Source: an uncultured Alphaproteobacteria bacterium
GTDB taxonomy: Bacteria; Pseudomonadota; Alphaproteobacteria; Caulobacterales; Parvularculaceae
Length of the DNA stretch: 39,216 nt
NCBI GenBank assembly: GCA_937895955.1
Contig: CALAZI010000172.1
Span: forward strand, 1 to 39,216
Reading direction: 5' to 3'
The notes beneath the pieces were generated by a model, which was given only the letters and a program-made list of their open reading frames with translations, had not been told where the DNA came from and searched no databases. Of the stretch, positions 35,111 to 39,216 are shown one piece after another. Position numbers and translations under genes: made by a program. Position 1 is the stretch's first letter, and each line of letters opens with the position of its first letter.

Positions 35111-36538
35111 TCAATTCGCCGGTTTCAGAACCGCTTTCGTCTCAAGGAACTCTTCAACGCCGAGCGTTCCCCATTCGCGGCCGTTGCCGGATTGCTTGTA
35201 GCCGCCGAACGGCGCGGTCGCGTCGACGCCTGCGCCGTTAAGGTGGATGTTGCCGGCGCGGATGCGTTTCGCGACCTTCCGCGCATGATTGATGTCGCCG
35301 GAATAGATATAGCCGGACAGGCCGTAGGGCGTGTCATTGGCGATTGCGACCGCATCGTCCTCGTCCTTGTAAGGAATGATGGTGAGAACGGGGCCGAAAA
35401 TTTCCTCGCGTGCGATCGTCATCTGGTTGTTCGCCCGCGCGAAGACAGTCGGCTTCACGTAATAGCCGGTTTCAAGACCTTCGGGTTTGCCGGGGCCGCC
35501 GGTCACCAGCTCTGCGCCTTCCTCGACGCCTTTCTTGATCAGCCCTTGAATCTTGTTCCACTGAACGTCGCTGACGACGGGCCCGATGACGACGCCGTCG
35601 GCGTTCGGATCGCCGACGCGGACTTTCGCCGCCGCTTCCCTTGCGATGGCGATCGCTTCGTCCATGCGGCCAGCCGGCACCAGCATGCGCGAGGGCGCGT
35701 TGCAGGACTGGCCCGAATTATTCATCATCGCCATGACGCCGCGCGAGACGGCTTTCTTGAAGTCGGCGTCATCGAGAATGATGTTGGCGCTTTTGCCGCC
35801 AAGCTCCTGCGCGACGCGCTTGACGGTCGGCGCGGCGTTCTTGGCGACTTCTACGCCGGCTCGCGTCGATCCGGTGAACGACACCATGTCGACTTCGGGG
35901 TGAGACGACATGGCGGCGCCGACTTCCGGCCCCATGCCGTCGACAAGGTTGAAGACGCCCTTCGGGACGCCGGCGGAATGCAGGATCTCCGCGAAAATAT
36001 GCGCCGAGTAGGGCGCGACTTCCGACGGCTTCAACACCATCGTGCAGCCGGCCGCAAGCGCCGGCGCGACCTTGCAAGCGATCTGGTTCATCGGCCAGTT
36101 CCACGGCGTGATGAGCGCGCAAACGCCGATCGGCTCTCTGACCAGCCAGTGCGTTCCCTTGTCCTTTTCAAATTCGATTTCATCAAGCGCGGTCATCGCT
36201 GTCTGGAAATGCCCGAGGGAGGAAGCCGACTGCGCATGAAGCGCAAGGCCTTTCGGCGCGCCCATTTCCTCGGTGATCGCGCGCGCCATCTCCTCGTTGC
36301 GTTTCAAATACTCGTCGATGATGCGTTGGAGCAGCGCCTTGCGTTCGGCGATTGACGTGTTCGAGTAGCTTTCGAATGCGGCGCGCGCGGCCTTGACGGC
36401 GCGATCGACATCGCTCGCATCGCCAAGGGATATCTTGGCGAACGGCGTTTCCGTCGCCGGGTTGATGACATCGAGCTTGCCCTTGCCGTGCGGTTCGACC
36501 CATTCGCCGTCGATATAGAATTTCGTCAGGTCGCGCAT
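35111..36538 (-). CDS. NAD(P)-dependent aldehyde dehydrogenase
   Basis: A 475-residue cytosolic aldehyde dehydrogenase that oxidises an aldehyde to a carboxylic acid. Visible elements are the cofactor segment PWNWPMNQIACKVAPALAAG, the general base glutamate in QELGGKSANI, the nucleophilic cysteine in NNSGQSCNAPSR, and REEIFGPVL. The match to the GNGREWGTLGVEEF C-terminal end fits broad-specificity family members. Acetaldehyde is an attractive substrate only because acsA follows. GGAGAGG lies six bases before the ATG. It is 85 bases downstream of the large Crp-type regulator on the same strand. Confidence 0.94.
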   Translation of the reverse strand: MRDLTKFYIDGEWVEPHGKGKLDVINPATETPFAKISLGDASDVDRAVKAARAAFESYSNTSIAERKALLQRIIDEYLKRNEEMARAITEEMGAPKGLALHAQSASSLGHFQTAMTALDEIEFEKDKGTHWLVREPIGVCALITPWNWPMNQIACKVAPALAAGCTMVLKPSEVAPYSAHIFAEILHSAGVPKGVFNLVDGMGPEVGAAMSSHPEVDMVSFTGSTRAGVEVAKNAAPTVKRVAQELGGKSANIILDDADFKKAVSRGVMAMMNNSGQSCNAPSRMLVPAGRMDEAIAIAREAAAKVRVGDPNADGVVIGPVVSDVQWNKIQGLIKKGVEEGAELVTGGPGKPEGLETGYYVKPTVFARANNQMTIAREEIFGPVLTIIPYKDEDDAVAIANDTPYGLSGYIYSGDINHARKVAKRIRAGNIHLNGAGVDATAPFGGYKQSGNGREWGTLGVEEFLETKAVLKPAN

Positions 36539-36623
36539 GCTTGCCTCTCCATGAAAGCGGGAAAAGCAATGCTAGAGCGGCTGTCGAAAAAGGGAAACCC
36601 GGCGACGCTGTCAAAAAACCGTT

Positions 36624-39017
36624 TCAGCTGTCGACGAGATAAAGCGGACAGGAATCGAGCTTTTCGGCCGTCGCGGTGAAGCCGACATAGTCCAAACGAA
36701 GTCGAGCCCCCGGCGCTGCGGCGGCGACGCCGGCGAAATTTTCGCTGGCGTAAACGGCGCCGACGGGCGTTTGCGGCCGGCAAAGGGCGGTTACGAGGTT
36801 CTGGGCGAAACCGGCGCGGCCTTTATCGCTGCCGGCGTCAGCGACGCCCGCATCGAGCCAGATCCGCCGGTTTGCGCTTGCCGGCGACCCTGCGAGCGTT
36901 CCCGCCGCCACAGCGGCTTCGGCGGGCGTTGCAAAGGCGTAGATCGCCAAGTCGCCCTTCGTCTCGACGAATTGCGGGTCGCCGACGACGTCGGCGGCTG
37001 CGGCGCGTTTACCCATGCCTTCGACGACCAGCGCGCTGAATGACGCGAAAGCTTCGTCGCAGCGGTCTTTCGAGACCGCCGGCGGCCAATCATCTTCGAA
37101 AATCTCGGCGCGGCGCCCGAGCGCGCGCCAGATTTCCGCGTTTTCACGGCTGATCGAGTTCTCCGCCGAACGGCCTTTTTGAGTCGCGAAAACGCCGATC
37201 ACGGCAGCGGCGAGATCGTCCGCCTGACGGATGGCGCGGCCCATCGCGATATGCGCGCCCAGCCGATAGGCTGCGCGAGAGGGCGCAAGGCGGCGCGACC
37301 ATTCAACCGTCTTCGCCGCATCGATGCAGGCGACGAACCGTTCTTCCCAGTCGCCGCCGGCGGGTTTTACGGACGTCGTCAGGAACTCCGTCGGCGCCAG
37401 CGGCAGGTGAACATGCAGCGGCACGCCGGCTGCGATCAGCGCTTCGGCGAAAACGATGTCAGCGCCGGCGGCGAGCGCGCCGACCGCCGCAGTCAGCGGT
37501 TCATCCGCCAGGAACGCTTCGAAATTCTCCTTCAGGCGACGCGCCGCGTCGCAATCCTCGTCAGCGGCGAGCGGCCCGCTGAAAAACAGAACGGCGCCTT
37601 GCGGGACGGCATCGTCGATCCAGTCGTCATTTATCGGCAACGCGCCCGACAGCCGCCGCAACTGTTTTCGCGTCGTTGCGATCTTGCCGGGCGCGGCGTC
37701 AATCGCGCCGACGGCGGCGGCGAAGTCGGCGGCGGCGCCCGTCTTGTCACCCTCAATCAGTCGGCATTCGGCGAGCGTCGCGCGCGGCCAATAAGCCTCA
37801 TCATCCTCGTCAATATCCTGCAGCGCCTCTTCGGCGCGCGCGCGAACGTCTTCGGCCAATTTCTTCGCGCGGCCGACATCGCCCGCCATCGCCCAAGTCG
37901 CCGCCGCATTGACGCCGGGATAAGTCGTCTTGAGGGCGCGAAAGACCTTCTCATATCCTTCCGCGGCGGTCGTCAGCGCCTTTTTGTCAGGGGTCTTTGC
38001 GCCAATGAATGCAAGATCGCGCCGCAGGCGCGGACCGATGCTGGCGACATCCTCATCCTTTGCGTCCGTCGTGAGCTTGAATGAATCAACAAGAGAGAGC
38101 GCCTCCCTGAGAGCGCCCATGCGCGCCATGGCGAGGACGGCGAGATATTTGAAGCGCTCATCGCGCGGCGCGCGTTTGACGCCCTCCATCGCAAGATCAT
38201 AGGCGGCGCTGTTAAGGCCGAGATTGATGTGCGCGGAGATTTCCCAATAGGCGTCGCGTTCATGATCCTGCAGGGCGGACGCTTCATCCCCGGCAAGCTG
38301 CGACAGGCGTTTGCGGTTTTCGACGATGATGTCGCCGCCCTTGGCCTGAAGGATGAGGCCCGAACGCTCCCACATGGTCAGCGTTCGGTTCACATGCTCG
38401 CGGCTGACGCCGAGCATGTCTGCGATCTGCGTCTGCGGCAGGCGTCCGATCGCCGCCTGCGGCTCCCAGCGGTTGCCGGTTGCGATGGCGGCGAGCTGGG
38501 AGAGAAAGGCGGCGAGGCGGGTTTCGAGGGGGCTTTGCAAAGCGGCGGCGTGCCGGGCGGTCAGGTCGCGCATATACTCGGCCAGCGCGGCGATCGACGC
38601 CATCGACAGCGCTTCCGAGCGGCGCATCACTCGCATGAAGTCGGCGATCGGAATAGCGACGAGCGTCAGATTGGAAAGCGCGCGCCACTCGCTGTTGTGA
38701 GCGCGCCCGCCGTCGCCGAGCACTTCTCCGACGCGGACGAGGCCAATGACGTCGCCCGGACCCATGAGCGCGGCGAGCACCCCGGCGCGCAAGCGGGGCC
38801 CCCGTTCAAGGAGCGCCGCCGCGCCGCTTACGACAAGATAGAGTTCCTCTGTCTTGCCCCTTGCGGCGGCGACGGGTTTGCCCCGTTCAATGGCGAGGCT
38901 GCGCGCGCATCGCGCGAGCTCGGCGACATCATCCTCGCCGACGCCGCTGAAAAGCGGCGCGCCGACCAGCATCCGGGTCAGATAAGCCCGCTCAGCCTCT
39001 TTGCCGTTCCGCGTCAC
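36624..39017 (-). CDS. Crp-type regulator fused to TRAFs-binding, SLOG-like and cyclase-like domains
   Basis: A 797-residue protein, over three times the length of a Crp/Fnr regulator. Residues about 13-150 form a cNMP-binding-like sensor. About 183-243 is a Crp HTH with LPQTQIADMLGVSREHVNRT and MWERSGLI. About 253-473 is all-helical and resembles the TPR/TRAFs-binding region seen in signalling proteins. About 474-640 looks Rossmann-like, with LFFSGPLA, AGADIVFAEALIAAGVPLHV and SVKPAGGDWEERF, like the SLOG/LOG-type domain that follows TRAFs-binding regions. The last 150 residues, with GDLAIYAFATPAEAAVAA, RIWLDAGVA, PVGAVYASENFAG and LDYVGFTATAEKLDSCPLY, resemble a class III nucleotide cyclase without its first metal-binding half. 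GTG 39017 is chosen for its perfect AAGGAGG. Domain calls after the HTH are by eye. Confidence 0.8.
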   Translation of the reverse strand: MTRNGKEAERAYLTRMLVGAPLFSGVGEDDVAELARCARSLAIERGKPVAAARGKTEELYLVVSGAAALLERGPRLRAGVLAALMGPGDVIGLVRVGEVLGDGGRAHNSEWRALSNLTLVAIPIADFMRVMRRSEALSMASIAALAEYMRDLTARHAAALQSPLETRLAAFLSQLAAIATGNRWEPQAAIGRLPQTQIADMLGVSREHVNRTLTMWERSGLILQAKGGDIIVENRKRLSQLAGDEASALQDHERDAYWEISAHINLGLNSAAYDLAMEGVKRAPRDERFKYLAVLAMARMGALREALSLVDSFKLTTDAKDEDVASIGPRLRRDLAFIGAKTPDKKALTTAAEGYEKVFRALKTTYPGVNAAATWAMAGDVGRAKKLAEDVRARAEEALQDIDEDDEAYWPRATLAECRLIEGDKTGAAADFAAAVGAIDAAPGKIATTRKQLRRLSGALPINDDWIDDAVPQGAVLFFSGPLAADEDCDAARRLKENFEAFLADEPLTAAVGALAAGADIVFAEALIAAGVPLHVHLPLAPTEFLTTSVKPAGGDWEERFVACIDAAKTVEWSRRLAPSRAAYRLGAHIAMGRAIRQADDLAAAVIGVFATQKGRSAENSISRENAEIWRALGRRAEIFEDDWPPAVSKDRCDEAFASFSALVVEGMGKRAAAADVVGDPQFVETKGDLAIYAFATPAEAAVAAGTLAGSPASANRRIWLDAGVADAGSDKGRAGFAQNLVTALCRPQTPVGAVYASENFAGVAAAAPGARLRLDYVGFTATAEKLDSCPLYLVDS

Positions 39018-39022
39018 CCAAC

Positions 39023-39029
39023 CCTCCTT
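39023..39029 (-). promoter_or_regulatory. Strong Shine-Dalgarno that fixes the regulator start
   Basis: AAGGAGG on the minus strand, five bases before GTG 39017. It argues against the longer in-frame ATG at 39158, which would add 47 Ala/Leu/Pro-rich residues preceding the sensor domain. Confidence 0.85.
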
Positions 39030-39078
39030 GACGCGAGGGCAGTCTATCAGGGTTTGTCTTGATGCAAGCAAGGCTCGG

Positions 39079-39097
39079 TTCCCGCCGGCCGCGGGAA
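39079..39097. promoter_or_regulatory. Palindrome in the regulator upstream region
   Basis: TTCCCGC (39079-39085) and GCGGGAA (39091-39097) are perfect inverted repeats around five bases, 62-80 bases upstream of the regulator start. It is a candidate operator, possibly for autoregulation, or a leader hairpin. Confidence 0.35.
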
Positions 39098-39126
39098 GCG
39101 CCAATAGCGCCGGAGCCCCAAAGTAA

Positions 39127-39156
39127 GGAAACGGCCGGACTGCTCCGACCGTTTCC
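39127..39156. terminator. Hairpin, possible terminator of an upstream gene
   Basis: GGAAACGG (39127-39134) pairs perfectly with CCGTTTCC (39149-39156), and the inner CGGA and TCCG extend the stem to a CTGC loop with one mismatch. Its symmetry fits a terminator between genes, but no T-run follows on either strand, so the call is tentative. The gene beyond it lies outside the window. Confidence 0.4.
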
Positions 39157-39216
39157 ACCTCCCCCAGGCTCGGGTTGCGTGATTGCGCGTTTCCCGGGTC
39201 TCCCCCGGATGGCGGG

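Noticed and set aside
36610..36615. TTGACA on the minus strand as a -35 box before the aldehyde dehydrogenase
   Set aside because: No acceptable -10 hexamer occurs at 16-18 bases; the regulator may instead read through.
39059..39071. FNR-like box TTGATGCAAGCAA upstream of the regulator
   Set aside because: Length and right half do not fit TTGAT-N4-ATCAA.
39018..39158. Longer N-terminus of the Crp-type regulator from ATG 39158
   Set aside because: The perfect AAGGAGG before GTG 39017 and the absence of domain content in the extra 47 residues favour the shorter protein.

Overview
The window reads as chromosomal DNA of a high-GC alphaproteobacterium. Supporting signs are a SUF operon with sufT and sufA, an XrtA-type (PEP-CTERM-associated) exopolysaccharide locus, a TTAA-N7-TTAA CtrA box in front of flagellar fliOP, and dispersed palindromic repeats of the kind scattered between genes in Caulobacterales/Parvularculales-like genomes. 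The family-level placement is an inference. No RNA genes, insertion sequences, phage genes or CRISPR arrays were seen.

Layout. (1) 1-4445: the downstream part of a suf operon: an exported cupin, then sufC, sufD, sufS, sufT and sufA, nearly all joined by overlapping stop/start codons. They build and transfer Fe-S clusters. A head-to-head repeat element and a TfoX-N protein follow. (2) 5104-6248, minus strand: fliO-fliP, parts of the flagellar export gate, behind a CtrA-type box. (3) 6338-8470, minus strand: a glycosyltransferase fused to a polysaccharide deacetylase. It is divergent from a ten-gene plus-strand exopolysaccharide operon (8705-20963): initiating sugar transferase, TPR protein, export lipoprotein, chain-length protein, tyrosine kinase, outer-membrane protein, ATPase, deacetylase, FemAB-like protein and glycosyltransferase. 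No exosortase, Wzy polymerase or Wzx flippase lies in the window.

(4) 20960-22955, minus strand: a nitrilase and a metallophosphatase lipoprotein. (5) 23102-23566: an orphan small membrane protein with a strong terminator. (6) 23847-28268: an RND efflux pair (membrane fusion protein and permease) without an outer-membrane partner. (7) 28269-32076, minus strand: a DUF3604 protein, a membrane-anchored parvulin-type isomerase and a HupE/UreJ-like protein, tightly packed. (8) 32182-33147: a divergent hydroxymethylbilane synthase.

(9) 33160-39017, minus strand: a very large Crp-type regulator, an aldehyde dehydrogenase and acetyl-CoA synthetase. The two enzymes form a likely aldehyde to acetate to acetyl-CoA route. 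The regulator is the most unusual protein here. A Crp/Fnr sensor and HTH are fused to a helical TRAFs-binding-type region, a SLOG/LOG-like Rossmann domain and a degenerate class III nucleotide-cyclase-like domain.
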